A DNA stretch of 64,000 nt. It comes from Lyngbya confervoides BDU141951 (lineage in GTDB: Bacteria > Cyanobacteriota > Cyanobacteriia > Thermosynechococcales > Thermosynechococcaceae). The notes under the pieces are model-generated. The model did no database searches and was not told the origin of the DNA. It saw only the letters and a list, made by a program, of their open reading frames with translations. The position numbers and the translations under genes are program-made. Below, piece after piece: positions 20,214 to 29,087 of the stretch. The stretch covers positions 62,001 to 126,000 of the forward strand of contig NZ_JTHE03000044.1 of NCBI RefSeq assembly GCF_000817775.3, read 5' to 3'. Numbering within the stretch: position 1 is the stretch's first letter; each line of letters starts with the position of its first letter.

Positions 20214-20421
20214 AGGGGTTCTGAGGACTCTTCCAGTTACAGTTTGCATATCATGCCATCCCTGACAAAGCAGGAATTGGGGCTTGATGTATCTTAATCG
20301 TAACGGACGACGGGATAGGGCTGACCAGGGAACCCGGCTTAGAGGGTTCGGATAAAACCCTATTCAAACGCCCGTCCGAGTCGCTAAGGTTTGATTAGAC
20401 CTGCACACTTCAAGAATTCCA

Positions 20422-22011
20422 ATGCGTTTCCTGCCGATCCAAAACGCATTTACGACCTGTGAACCTGGCTTAGCAGGAACCTCCTACCGGAGTCGTGAAG
20501 AAGCCCACCGTGCCTGGCGCTGTGCCATCGCAGCCATGGGACGATTCCTGTCCCCTTGGCTGCACGATTACGCCTCGGCGCGGGCAAGTGAGGTTTCTAG
20601 CTCGGTGGATAATTTCCGCGGACTGGTTTTGTCCGGCCCTACGCCGGTTTTGCACCACCCAGCCATTCTTGCCCACGTTCAAACCTGTCTATGGCTGCCC
20701 AAACAGTGGTCATTGCACCGTCCCTTGCTGCCCACAAGCACCCTGGAGATGCCAGTGGATGCGGCCCTGGATTACACTGTGCCCCTGGACAGTGGGGACC
20801 GGTTGCTTTTAGAACAGTTTTGCATGGTTCTTACGGCGGATTTTGTTTGGACCGCCACCCTTAGCCCTAGCCCGGACGGTAGAACTTATTTTTGTGCTTT
20901 TTCCTTTGCACCGGAAACGGCCCATCAAGTTCTGGCGGTGTTGCTCAGCCGGGTCAGTGCCCATCGCCCCAATTTGCTGCACCCGTTACAGCAGTGGTTG
21001 GAACGGTTTCCCCCCCAGGCGCCCGACTACCGCATTCCCATGCAATTTAGCCAATGGATTTTAAAGCAGGCAACGCTCACTCAAGAGCCTTCGATGGTGG
21101 TTGATCTAGAGGGGCGCGCCGCTGTTTTACCCCTGAGGCGGCAGGGGCGGGGCGGGGAGATGGACCCCGCGCGCGCGAGGAGTCCCAAGGACCTTGCCTC
21201 TGGATCGGTTGCCCCCGGCCAGTGGCCTGGAAGAACGGGATCGCAGAGATCTTTGCCCAAATCCCCAGGCGATCCCGGATCGGTGGATTTGGAGCTCTTG
21301 CAGGCGATCGCCCATGAAGTGCGCACGCCTCTGGCCACCATTCAGACCCTGACTCGGTTGCTGCTGCGCCGCAAAGATTTGCCCCCGGAGGTGATCAAGC
21401 GCTTGGAAGCCATTCGGCGCGAATGCGTCGATCAAATTGATCGCTTTAGCCTGTTTTTTCGGGCGATTGAGTTAACCACTTCACCGGCCGCCTCCCTGGA
21501 TACCTCCCTTACCTCCATCTCTTTGCAGCAGATCCTGGAGGAAAAAATAGATCGCTGGAAAACACTGTTAGAAAATCGATCCCTAAATTTTCAAGTGGAT
21601 ATTCCAGAGGACCTACCTGCCATTGCCATTCGAGATCCCAATATGCTGGATCAGGTCTTAACGGGCTTGATTGAGCGTCTTAGCCATACCTTACCCCTGG
21701 GGAGCCAAATTTATCTGCTCGTGAGCTTGGCGGGGGATCAGCTTAAATTACAGCTGCGGTCCTGTTTACCCCCTGACGCTTCCCCCTGTGGTTCAGCGCA
21801 TCAAGGCAAGTCTCTGCTCAAGGCCGTGGGGCAACTTTTGATGTTTCAGCCTGAGACGGGGGGGTTGAGTCTGAGTCTTCCGGCCACAAAGCAAATTTTT
21901 AATTTTCTGGGGGGTAAGCTGACCGTCCGCCAATCCTTACCCCAGGGAGAAATTATGACGATGTTTCTGCCGTTGGATCCCTGGGAAAGCCAGGTAGCCT
22001 CGTCAATTTAA
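20422..22011 (+). CDS. Histidine-kinase-like protein with degenerate ATPase domain
   Basis: A 529-residue protein with a novel N-terminal region (about 1-215, no membrane segment), a Pro/Arg/Gly-rich linker (about 230-290), then a HisKA domain with HEVRTPLATIQTLTRLL (about 300). The C-terminal part aligns in position with HATPase_c but the N-box asparagines are missing (VLTGLIERLSHTLP), no DxGxG is seen, and the G2 region reads ETGGLSLSLPATK. It may therefore be unable to bind ATP and could act as a phosphotransfer or scaffold protein. Similar atypical kinases occur in other cyanobacteria. The gene stands alone between rseP (divergent) and the GIY-YIG gene. The call as kinase-related is firm, activity is doubtful. 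Confidence 0.8.
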   Translation: MRFLPIQNAFTTCEPGLAGTSYRSREEAHRAWRCAIAAMGRFLSPWLHDYASARASEVSSSVDNFRGLVLSGPTPVLHHPAILAHVQTCLWLPKQWSLHRPLLPTSTLEMPVDAALDYTVPLDSGDRLLLEQFCMVLTADFVWTATLSPSPDGRTYFCAFSFAPETAHQVLAVLLSRVSAHRPNLLHPLQQWLERFPPQAPDYRIPMQFSQWILKQATLTQEPSMVVDLEGRAAVLPLRRQGRGGEMDPARARSPKDLASGSVAPGQWPGRTGSQRSLPKSPGDPGSVDLELLQAIAHEVRTPLATIQTLTRLLLRRKDLPPEVIKRLEAIRRECVDQIDRFSLFFRAIELTTSPAASLDTSLTSISLQQILEEKIDRWKTLLENRSLNFQVDIPEDLPAIAIRDPNMLDQVLTGLIERLSHTLPLGSQIYLLVSLAGDQLKLQLRSCLPPDASPCGSAHQGKSLLKAVGQLLMFQPETGGLSLSLPATKQIFNFLGGKLTVRQSLPQGEIMTMFLPLDPWESQVASSI

Positions 22012-22079
22012 GCTGGGGGGCAATCCCCGTTACATTGGAAGGGATGGATCCAGCGCTATTGGAAGGTGGCATAAGCTCA

Positions 22080-22610
22080 ATGACCGTTTCTCTGCAAGAC
22101 CTCGCCTATCTCCCTTACATTGATGATCAGGGTTACTTGCCCCAGGCCCTGGATCAAAAAATTGGAGCCTATGTCATTTTTGACCAGCATCAATCCCCTC
22201 AGCATCTGGGCTATTCTCGCAATGTACGGGTCAGTCTGAAACAACATTTAGTCCGTCAGCCACTGGCCTGCCACTGGGTGAAGGCAACAATGATTGATCG
22301 TCCTAGCAAGCGGGATCTAGAGGCTCAAGTCCAAGCCTGGTTGGAGGAGATAGGGCGATCGCCCTATTCCCAGAGCAATCCCCAATCTGGTTGGATTGAG
22401 GCCATTCAGGTGAAGGAACGCCTGACCTCTGCAGAGCAGGCAATCCTGGAGGTGTCGCATTTGGACGAGCGCGGCAAGATAAGAGCGACTAAGCAGATTG
22501 CTCGCCGCATTGAGGCTGACATTTTAGGGCAGCTGAGCGATCGCGGCCTCCGGGAGAAACTTCGGTTCAATCCTAAGCTCAAGGAGTTGGGCATCCTTGA
22601 TATTCAGTAA
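22080..22610 (+). CDS. GIY-YIG nuclease-family protein
   Basis: The ATG at 22080 is preceded by GGAAGGTGG and gives 176 residues; a longer frame from 22035 lacks such a site. The N-terminal half carries a divergent GIY-YIG domain: GAYVIFDQHQSPQHLGYSRN (about 28-47) and VRVSLKQHL. The GIY element reads GAY, and YIG corresponds to HLG, so the catalytic Tyr pair is partly changed. The C-terminal half is charged and helical (AEQAILEVSHLDERGK, IARRIEADILGQL). Homologues are common in cyanobacteria and plastids, without established function; nuclease activity is uncertain given the altered motif. Confidence 0.7.
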   Translation: MTVSLQDLAYLPYIDDQGYLPQALDQKIGAYVIFDQHQSPQHLGYSRNVRVSLKQHLVRQPLACHWVKATMIDRPSKRDLEAQVQAWLEEIGRSPYSQSNPQSGWIEAIQVKERLTSAEQAILEVSHLDERGKIRATKQIARRIEADILGQLSDRGLREKLRFNPKLKELGILDIQ

Positions 22611-22691
22611 ATTAAAGCAAGCAGCCCGCCTGATTGAGTCATAATCAGGCCCCAGCGATCGCCCCTGTTTACGTCAGCGTTTTTATCATCC

Positions 22692-23405
22692 ATGTCCCAA
22701 GACCAACAAATTGACCTGTTCAATCTGCAGGGGGTCACCCAGGCTCCTGCCCCCGAGGTCAAGATCAATCGGGATCTGATTCCCGTGAGTGCTTCTACCC
22801 CTATCCCTGTGGGAACCTATGCGTCCCTGGCAGACATGGCCGTGCACTGTAACCAGTGTCAGCGCTGCGATCTGGCGGCAACGCGCACCAACGTGGTGAT
22901 TAGCCGCGGCAATCCCCAGGCTCCAATTATGATTATTGGGGAAGGTCCGGGTCAAACTGAGGACGAAACTGGACTTCCCTTTGTGGGGCGAGCGGGGCAA
23001 CTGCTAGAGAAAATTCTGGCCGCGGTCCATTTAGAGGCAGAGCGAGATGTCTACATTTGCAACATTGTGAAGTGCCGTCCCCCCGGAAACCGAACGCCTA
23101 CCCCGGACGAAAGCGCCGCCTGTCGACCCTACGTGCTGGAGCAAATTCGCTTGGTCAGCCCCAAGATTATTCTCCTGACGGGAGCCACGGCCGTGCGCGG
23201 CATTACAGGAATCAAGAAGGGCATCACAAAAATCCGGGGGGAATGGCTAACCTGGGAAGGCTACCTTTGCATGCCTATTCTGCATCCCGCCTATCTACTG
23301 CGCAATCCGTCCAAGGCAGTGGGAAGTCCCAAATGGCAGATGTGGCAAGATATTCAGCAGGTCCGGCAAAAGCTAGAGGAACTGCAGGCGGCAGAGGGGT
23401 CCTAG
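22692..23405 (+). CDS. Uracil-DNA glycosylase, family 4 (iron-sulfur type)
   Basis: Removes uracil from DNA to start base excision repair. The 237-residue protein contains the family 4 hallmarks: a cysteine pair at HCNQCQRCDLA (about 55), motif A GEGPGQTEDETGLPFVGRAG (about 78-97), further cluster cysteines in YICNIVKCRPPGNRTP and SAACRPYVLEQ, and the distal HPAYLLRNPS motif. The iron-sulfur cluster ligands are all present. Phage SPO1 DNA polymerase N-terminal domains share this fold, so some annotations use that name. The stop codon lies in a CTAG that also encodes the stop of the convergent Rieske gene. Confidence 0.93.
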   Translation: MSQDQQIDLFNLQGVTQAPAPEVKINRDLIPVSASTPIPVGTYASLADMAVHCNQCQRCDLAATRTNVVISRGNPQAPIMIIGEGPGQTEDETGLPFVGRAGQLLEKILAAVHLEAERDVYICNIVKCRPPGNRTPTPDESAACRPYVLEQIRLVSPKIILLTGATAVRGITGIKKGITKIRGEWLTWEGYLCMPILHPAYLLRNPSKAVGSPKWQMWQDIQQVRQKLEELQAAEGS

Positions 23406-24835
23406 TCTTGATTGCGCGGCGGGATGCGCCGACCCTGGAAGAACTTCGACTCTAGCGCAGTTAATCCCCCAGCCATCGCGCCCAGGAAGATCGTGCTCAG
23501 GGTTATACATGAGCCCGAAAGTACCGTCAACTGTCCTGTTGCCGCGATTAGTGGTGTCAGGGCCAAACTGATCAATCCCGCAGCTAAGGCAACCTGCTTG
23601 AGGGTCCGAATCCGCCCCAGAGCTGTTCGACAGCTTGCGCAGTGTTCTGTGTGAGAGTGGTAGCGGTCCAGCAGCTGCTCCTGCGACTGCACAGGCGGCA
23701 AACTCTGACCTGGAAAGGGATCGGCGGCAAAGCCATCGACCCATTGGTGCAGAGCCAGGACAAACCGATCTGCCTTTGTTGGCAGGAAAAAGGCCTTTGC
23801 CGCATGCTTTCCACCCCCACCCACGGCCTCCAGATAGCGTTCTTGGTAATGCAGAAAGAGTTGATCGTCTTCCAGCACCGCATTTTGGCCCAGATGGGAG
23901 TACCAGCGGGGCGTTACCCTCAGGAAGAAGCGAGGCAGTTTTGCCTTAAATCGGAAGGGAAAGCGAGCAAATAAGCGACATTCACCCTTGCGTATGGGCG
24001 TGGCATAGACCACCGTCATGGTGCGGCCAAATTGTTCTGAGGTCAGATCATGCCACATCAGGTTCGGCGCGATAAACCGGGTATCCTGCTGTCCCAGCTT
24101 GCCCCGGCGCGGTCCTTCCTTCCAGGTTCCCGTAAATCCCTGGCGGTCGGCCTGCAGCAGCTCGAGTTCCACCGGCCCAGCGTTGCTGCGATTGCCCACG
24201 GACCGATGATGGGTGAACGGCACGTGGCTGGCATCTAATACATTCTCCAAGAGGGTGAGAGCATCGTAGGGCAGATCTCGAAAGGTATTGAGGCAGACCC
24301 AGTCCTCTGAATCGGCCGCAAGGGGTTCAACCGTAGGCACCGCAACTTGAGGGGCATGCTCTGGGGATCCGGGGTAAACAAATAACAGGCCCTGCGCCAC
24401 GGACACCGGTAGCGATCGCACACAGGCTCGGGGAGAATCCGCCCCCCGTTGCCCTTCCGTTTGCTGGGGAATTTGCTCGCAGTGGCCAGATCCATTAAAG
24501 GCCCAACCGTGGTAGGGACATTCCAAATGCCCCGACTCATTGACTCGTCCCTGGGACAGCGGTGCTAGCCGATGGGGGCATTGATCTCGAAAGACTCGCC
24601 ACTGACCCCCATGGGTGTCCCACCAAATCACCAAATCCTCTTCCAAAAGCGTGAAGGACGTCAGTTGGGAGGAATCTAAATCTTCGATGTAGGCGACGGG
24701 ATACCAGACCTCCTTCCAGTCAAACCGGGCTGGATCCGCGCCCCCGGCTGGCACCTCACGGGTTGTTCGATCCAGGGTTGAGGTGGATGGCCCGATTGAG
24801 GATGGCTCGATTGAGACAGAAGCAGCTGAAACCAT
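23402..24835 (-). CDS. Rieske oxygenase, pheophorbide a oxygenase (PaO) family
   Basis: A 477-residue Rieske non-haem iron oxygenase. The [2Fe-2S] ligands are C-x-H (CPHRLAPLSQG) and C-x2-H (CPYHGWAFNG) around residues 85-110. The mononuclear iron motif is NVLDASHVPFTHH (D-x2-H-x4-H). The C-terminal third has a CxxC (HCASCRTALGRI) and two hydrophobic segments (about 415-460) that anchor it to a membrane, as in the plant PaO/Tic55/CAO group. Plant PaO opens the ring of pheophorbide a in chlorophyll breakdown; cyanobacterial homologues have unclear substrates. The pattern supports a membrane-bound oxygenase of this family, not a specific substrate. Confidence 0.85.
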   Translation of the reverse strand: MVSAASVSIEPSSIGPSTSTLDRTTREVPAGGADPARFDWKEVWYPVAYIEDLDSSQLTSFTLLEEDLVIWWDTHGGQWRVFRDQCPHRLAPLSQGRVNESGHLECPYHGWAFNGSGHCEQIPQQTEGQRGADSPRACVRSLPVSVAQGLLFVYPGSPEHAPQVAVPTVEPLAADSEDWVCLNTFRDLPYDALTLLENVLDASHVPFTHHRSVGNRSNAGPVELELLQADRQGFTGTWKEGPRRGKLGQQDTRFIAPNLMWHDLTSEQFGRTMTVVYATPIRKGECRLFARFPFRFKAKLPRFFLRVTPRWYSHLGQNAVLEDDQLFLHYQERYLEAVGGGGKHAAKAFFLPTKADRFVLALHQWVDGFAADPFPGQSLPPVQSQEQLLDRYHSHTEHCASCRTALGRIRTLKQVALAAGLISLALTPLIAATGQLTVLSGSCITLSTIFLGAMAGGLTALESKFFQGRRIPPRNQD

Positions 24836-25044
24836 AACAGTGAAACGTCTAGGGGGACTGAAACGATCAAAATGATCAGCGAAAAATCAGCGGATTCAAA
24901 GTCAACGAATTTAAACCGTGACAGTAGTAGATTTGTAAATATTTATAACAATTCTACCGTGCTTTTCCTGAGAAGGTGGTTTGCTGAGACGACCTCAATG
25001 TGAGTTCAGTGCGTCAGTTGTGCCTTCTCTAGTGATCGATCGCC
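24836..25044. promoter_or_regulatory. AT-rich divergent promoter region, PaO-like gene / MlaF-like gene
   Basis: The 209-nt gap includes an AT-rich stretch with a perfect palindrome TAAATATTTA (24936-24945) and a GATCA/TGATC repeat near 24868-24880. Either could be an operator or simply promoter melting sequence. No regulator consensus could be assigned. Confidence 0.3.
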
Positions 25045-25860
25045 ATGGATGACTCTACTCCTTCAGCGCTGGTGCGTCAGCCCCTGATTGAACTCAAAGG
25101 AATTCGTAAAGCCTTTGGCGAAAATGTGGTCCTAGATGGGATAGACCTAGCCATCTATCAGGGGGAATCGCTCATTATTTTGGGGCCATCCGGCACTGGA
25201 AAATCGACTATTCTGCGCATTATTGCAGGGCTACTCAAGCCCGATGATGGCGAAATTTGGATTCGGGGAGATCGCTGGGAAGGTGCGGAAGATGAAGTCA
25301 CTCGCCCTATCCGAATGAGTATGGTTTTTCAACAGGCAGCGCTGTTCGACTCCCTAACCGTGGCTGAGAATGTTGGTTTTTTTCTACTTCAGCACTCCCG
25401 GCTCTCCCGGAAAAGAATCTATGAACTGGTGGAAGAAAAACTAGACTTGGTTGGACTGCCTGGCATTGGTCATCTTTATCCCGATGCCCTCTCGGGGGGA
25501 ATGCGCAAGCGGGTTAGCTTTGCACGAGCCATCCTTGATGATCCTGAGGATGCCGATGATGATCCCCAAATTCTGCTCTACGATGAGCCCACCGCCGGCT
25601 TAGACCCCGTGGCATCCACGGTTATCGAAGATTTGATTGTTGAACTACAAAAGTCCTCTGGCTGCGAAACCTATGCCATTGTGACCCATCAGCACAGCAC
25701 TATCCGGCGAACGGGTCAGCGGCTGGTGCTGTTTTACCAGGGGAAGGTTCATTGGCGCGGTACCGTGGCGGACTTAGAAACTACCGATAATCCCTACGTG
25801 GTGCAATTTCTACAAGGGGCTATCCAGGGACCGATGGAAGCATTGGGCAAACACCAGTAG
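25045..25860 (+). CDS. MlaF/TGD3-like ABC transporter ATP-binding protein
   Basis: A 271-residue ATPase with Walker A GPSGTGKST (about 50), Q-loop VFQQAALFDSLTVAENVGF, signature LSGGMRKRV (about 153) and Walker B ILLYDEPTAGLDP. The signature with GMRKR and the phrase AALFDSLTVAENVGF are typical of the Mla/Ttg2/TGD group, which moves lipids between envelope membranes together with an MlaE permease and an MlaD-type substrate-binding protein. Those partners are not adjacent here. An acidic insert (EDADDDPQ) precedes Walker B, as in cyanobacterial and plastid TGD3-like proteins. Lipid transport is inferred from family only. Confidence 0.8.
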   Translation: MDDSTPSALVRQPLIELKGIRKAFGENVVLDGIDLAIYQGESLIILGPSGTGKSTILRIIAGLLKPDDGEIWIRGDRWEGAEDEVTRPIRMSMVFQQAALFDSLTVAENVGFFLLQHSRLSRKRIYELVEEKLDLVGLPGIGHLYPDALSGGMRKRVSFARAILDDPEDADDDPQILLYDEPTAGLDPVASTVIEDLIVELQKSSGCETYAIVTHQHSTIRRTGQRLVLFYQGKVHWRGTVADLETTDNPYVVQFLQGAIQGPMEALGKHQ

Positions 25861-26285
25861 GCCAGCCAGGGCTGTCAGTCTGCTCCTAAACCGTAGATGC
25901 ACGGATTCCGGTGGCCCAAGGACCCCATCCCCTGTCACGGTGCCAACCCTTGGAGGCAAAATCTTCCCTTCATCCCCTGGAAAATCATATCAGTTCCTCC
26001 TAAAGTCATAATTTTTTCTAATCTATACAGTTCTCTCTCCTTGGTGCTTGAGCGAACAACTGGACTGGAATTTATTTTTTTTGCTCAAAAATTATTTTTC
26101 TTAAAAACTGGGATCCAGTTAGGAAAAGGGGATCCACTAGGTAGAAATACTGTGCTGTCCACAGGGAGAGCGTGATAGTTTGTTGAAGATTTGAAACCAG
26201 GGTGTTGTCAGCTTCATTTCCATCTGGTGAGGATGTGTCCTGAAATCTTGAAATTTTTGATCGTCGCGTTCAAAGCGATTTTTTT
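25861..26285 (+). promoter_or_regulatory. Long leader of rlpA; candidate structured RNA (c-di-AMP riboswitch-like?)
   Basis: This 425-nt stretch has no convincing gene. At 25880-26005 a compact GC-rich segment begins with hairpin CCGT/ACGG (25891-25904), then CGGTGGCCCAAGG, TTGGAGGCAAAATC and AAATCATATCAG with TCCTCCTAAAG. This order loosely recalls conserved blocks of the ydaO/yuaA c-di-AMP riboswitch, a class known from cyanobacteria and often linked to cell-wall genes such as the RlpA-like gene here. However, I cannot draw the closing P1 helix, and block matches are imperfect. The 3' half is AT rich and may hold the promoter or expression platform. Confidence 0.25.
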
Positions 26286-27263
26286 ATGAACAAAATTGTT
26301 TTGCCTAGCCTAGCCAGTGCCCTGATCGTGTCTGTCATTGGAGGGTTGTCCGTCGGTCATACCGCTCCTGAGTCGATCTCCCCCGCTGAAGCCCGAAGCC
26401 AAGCAGAGGCATTATTCAGCCCTTCAAAGGATGCCAGTGCGCAACCGGCTGTCACCAAGGTGGGCAGAATCCGGTCTGAGGACAATCCTGCGGCGGCAGT
26501 CGAGGCTGCTGCCGCGATCCAGCTCAATCCCGTGGCCACCGTATTTGCCCATGAACTAGAGGGGAAGGCTGCGGTTACGGTGTATGTCTCTAAGATTCCG
26601 GTCGCCACCTTCCTCGGTCAAGGTGGGTCAAAGGCCAGCCAGTCAACCAATGACGCCGACGCGCCCATGGCCCGGGCCACTCAGTTTGCGAACTTGGTGA
26701 ACCAAATGAGCCAATCGGAGTTTGATGCGGGTCAAATTGGGGTTAAGTGGGATAAAGATCAGCAAACCTACGTGATTCACGCCCAGAATCAGCCGATTCT
26801 AGCCCTGTCGGATCAAGTGACTCTGCCTAAGGCTACTGGAGATCGGGGTGAAGATGCGCTTCAGATGACCAACTTGCTCCGTCGTCAGCTGGGAGAGGCT
26901 TCCCCCTTGCGTGAGATTACGGGTCGTCCTGTGCCCCCTAAACCAGCGGCTGTGCAAGCGGTCAATGCCGCTCAATATCAAAGTGGCTGGGCCTCGTGGT
27001 ATGGTCCTGGATTCCACGGCAATCTCACGGCCAGCGGAGCGCGGTTCAACCAGTATGCTCTAACGGCAGCTCACCGAACATTGCCGTTTGGGACCCAGGT
27101 GCGCGTGACCAATCTCAACAACGGTCGAGCAGTCACCGTGACGGTTAACGATCGAGGCCCCTTTATTCATGACCGCGTGATTGATTTATCCATGGGAGCG
27201 GCTCAGGCCCTTGGCGTTGTCAGCAGTGGTGTAGCACCAGTGCGGCTTGACATTGTTCGTTAG
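26286..27263 (+). CDS. rlpA: Septal ring lytic transglycosylase RlpA-family protein
   Basis: A 325-residue exported protein. It starts with a signal peptide ([20 protein letters not shown]) without a lipobox cysteine. The long middle region (about 30-225) is Ala/Gln rich and lacks known domains. The C-terminal double-psi beta barrel (about 232-325) has the RlpA motifs [36 protein letters not shown] and [16 protein letters not shown]; the catalytic Asp in NDRGP is intact. RlpA cuts naked glycan strands at the septum in Pseudomonas; cyanobacterial relatives lack the SPOR domain, as here. A 425-nt leader upstream and a strong inverted repeat downstream frame the gene. Confidence 0.88.
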   Translation: MNKIVLPSLASALIVSVIGGLSVGHTAPESISPAEARSQAEALFSPSKDASAQPAVTKVGRIRSEDNPAAAVEAAAAIQLNPVATVFAHELEGKAAVTVYVSKIPVATFLGQGGSKASQSTNDADAPMARATQFANLVNQMSQSEFDAGQIGVKWDKDQQTYVIHAQNQPILALSDQVTLPKATGDRGEDALQMTNLLRRQLGEASPLREITGRPVPPKPAAVQAVNAAQYQSGWASWYGPGFHGNLTASGARFNQYALTAAHRTLPFGTQVRVTNLNNGRAVTVTVNDRGPFIHDRVIDLSMGAAQALGVVSSGVAPVRLDIVR

Positions 27264-27301
27264 TGGGGCATCCGTTCAGCCGGAGCCGATGGGCCCATCA
27301 A

Positions 27302-27351
27302 ACCGCTGATTTAGCGCCAAAAGGCTCAATGCAATCGGCTAAATCAGCGGT
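27302..27351 (+). terminator. 14-bp inverted repeat downstream of rlpA
   Basis: ACCGCTGATTTAGC (27302-27315) and its perfect complement GCTAAATCAGCGGT (27338-27351) flank a 22-nt loop. No T-run follows, so it may be an imperfect terminator, a processing site or an operator for the next gene, which starts 66 nt downstream. Confidence 0.5.
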
Positions 27352-27416
27352 AATTCATGCCCTATGGGAGCTGATAATATTGGTGTCTACCGAGATATCA
27401 AGGACTCAATGAATCA

Positions 27417-27986
27417 ATGGGGGCAACACTGGAGCAGATTGCGACCTACTTGGATCACCGCCAGCTCTCCTACGATCTGCGTCCTGAACGCTTTCTGGTT
27501 GTCGTTCGCGTTCCCACCGACGATCCGCAACCCTTGACCGTAGTGGTCAAGCTAGAGGAAGAGGGACAATTTTTTAAGGTCTTTGTGCCCCAGGTGGTGG
27601 GGGGAGTTCAAACCCATCCCCATAAGATGGCCATCTTACAAACGATGCTGATCATCTCCTGGGAAACCAAAATGCTGCAGTGGGAATACGATCCGTCCGA
27701 TGGCGAAATCCGGGCCATTATCGAATTTCCCCTGGAGGATTCAACCCTCACGGAGCAGCAGTTTGATCGCTGTTTTGATGGCCTAGTGGAGATGGTGGCT
27801 GACTGGGCCTTGCCTCGGCTACAAGAAGTCATGGCCACGGGGTACGATCCGGGAGATGCAGATCTGCTCCTGGGAGAACAGCTCTTGCTCACCATCCAAG
27901 AGGAGTCGCCAGGGATGTTAACCCTCTTGGAGCGAGCCATGGAGGCCCGCAAGCATCGCGGCAATTTTCATTCAAAGCGAGACTGA
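27417..27986 (+). CDS. YbjN-like conserved protein
   Basis: A 189-residue acidic soluble protein. The first 150 residues have the alternating helix and strand pattern of the YbjN / type III secretion chaperone-like fold: TLEQIATYLDHRQLSYDL, FLVVVRVPTDDPQPLTVVVK, a central PHKMAILQTMLIISWETKML and a long final helix FDRCFDGLVEMVADWALPRL. Cyanobacterial homologues are annotated as YbjN-domain or hypothetical proteins; the function is unknown. The basic tail (ARKHRGNFHSKRD) differs from the acidic body. It stands alone on the plus strand between rlpA and the SDR gene. Confidence 0.6.
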   Translation: MGATLEQIATYLDHRQLSYDLRPERFLVVVRVPTDDPQPLTVVVKLEEEGQFFKVFVPQVVGGVQTHPHKMAILQTMLIISWETKMLQWEYDPSDGEIRAIIEFPLEDSTLTEQQFDRCFDGLVEMVADWALPRLQEVMATGYDPGDADLLLGEQLLLTIQEESPGMLTLLERAMEARKHRGNFHSKRD

Positions 27987-28146
27987 TCAGCTTCAGGAAA
28001 CGAGTCGAATCAAGGGAATATATTCTCGGACAAAAATGCACTCAATCTATCCCGGATTTAGAGTGGGGCCGCGGCAACATGGGGGTAACACATGCCGATT
28101 ATCCTAGGCCACAATGGGAGGGTTTTACCGCGAGGTTCAAAGCCGC

Positions 28147-28890
28147 ATGAATGTTCTCATTGTGGGGGGGACCAGCGGAATTGGTCTGGGCTTTGTCCAC
28201 CACTGCCTCTCCCATCCCCAAGTCAAAACTCTCTATGCCACCTATCGCCATCTAGACACGGCCCAGGACTTATTACAGCTGCAAGCGATACATCCTGCAC
28301 GCCTGCAAGTGTTGCCTCTAGATGTGCTTGAGGAATCTTCCCTGGGGCAGGCACTCGGCACAATCCAGGCCCAAACCCCCCATCTACACCTAATTCTTTA
28401 CTGTGTGGGCATTTTGCATGGCCCTCACCTCTCCCCCGAAAAAAGCCTTCAGCAGGTTAATGCACAGGCGTTACAGGCTTATTTTCAGATCAACAGCATT
28501 GGCGGCATCCTCCTGGCAAAATACGCGCTGCCGTTACTCCGTCACCGCGATCGCAGCATTCTCGGCTTTATTTCTGCGCGGGTCGGCAGCATAGAAGATA
28601 ACCATCTGGGAGGGTGGTATGGCTATCGAGCCTCCAAGGCCGCCCTAAATATGTTCGTGCGCAGCGCCGCCATTGAATATGGGCGCAAAAGTCCCCAAAC
28701 CATTGTGGTCAGCCTGCACCCAGGCACCACCGACACCAAACTCTCCCAACCGTTTCAGCGCAATGTCCCCCCGGAAAAACTCTTCAGCGTTGATCGCACC
28801 GTCCGTCAGCTTTGGCAGGTATTGGAGCGATTAGATGGAACCCATAGCGGTCAGTTCTTTGCTTGGGACGGCAGTCCGATTCCCTGGTAG
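28147..28890 (+). CDS. Short-chain dehydrogenase/reductase
   Basis: A 247-residue classical-type SDR. The ATG at 28147 starts directly with the dinucleotide-binding strand NVLIVGGTSGIGLGFV; a 28114 start adds 11 unlikely residues. The catalytic motif is YGYRASKAAL (YxxxK) near residue 165, with the upstream Ser in ILGFISARVGSI. The cofactor loop lacks a basic residue pair, so NAD(H) or NADP(H) use is uncertain. The sequence resembles the CsgA/YciK-like SDR group (LHPGTTDTKLSQPF). The substrate cannot be deduced. It stands alone, upstream of the REC-kinase gene on the same strand. Confidence 0.85.
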   Translation: MNVLIVGGTSGIGLGFVHHCLSHPQVKTLYATYRHLDTAQDLLQLQAIHPARLQVLPLDVLEESSLGQALGTIQAQTPHLHLILYCVGILHGPHLSPEKSLQQVNAQALQAYFQINSIGGILLAKYALPLLRHRDRSILGFISARVGSIEDNHLGGWYGYRASKAALNMFVRSAAIEYGRKSPQTIVVSLHPGTTDTKLSQPFQRNVPPEKLFSVDRTVRQLWQVLERLDGTHSGQFFAWDGSPIPW

Positions 28891-29087
28891 CAAGAGCAGA
28901 GGGCCAGGGCCCTGTTGGACCGCGATTGCCAGGGCAATCTGTGTTTTAATAAACATCGCGATTGAATTTAGCTCTCTATACTATTGGGGGCTAAGATTCT
29001 CTGATTTATGCTGCTCTACCTTCCTTGCGCGAGACGGGTATAGTTCCGACGCTGCCCACCGCGGGGATTCAACGCCCTCGAGTGATC

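Noticed and set aside
23373-24540. Several 80-120-codon frames opposite or overlapping the PaO-like gene
   Set aside because: All lie within the coding region of a protein with intact Rieske and iron motifs and have no features of their own.
25897-26175. A 92-codon frame between the MlaF-like gene and rlpA
   Set aside because: The predicted product has no conserved pattern and an abrupt composition change in the middle; the interval is better explained as leader and promoter.
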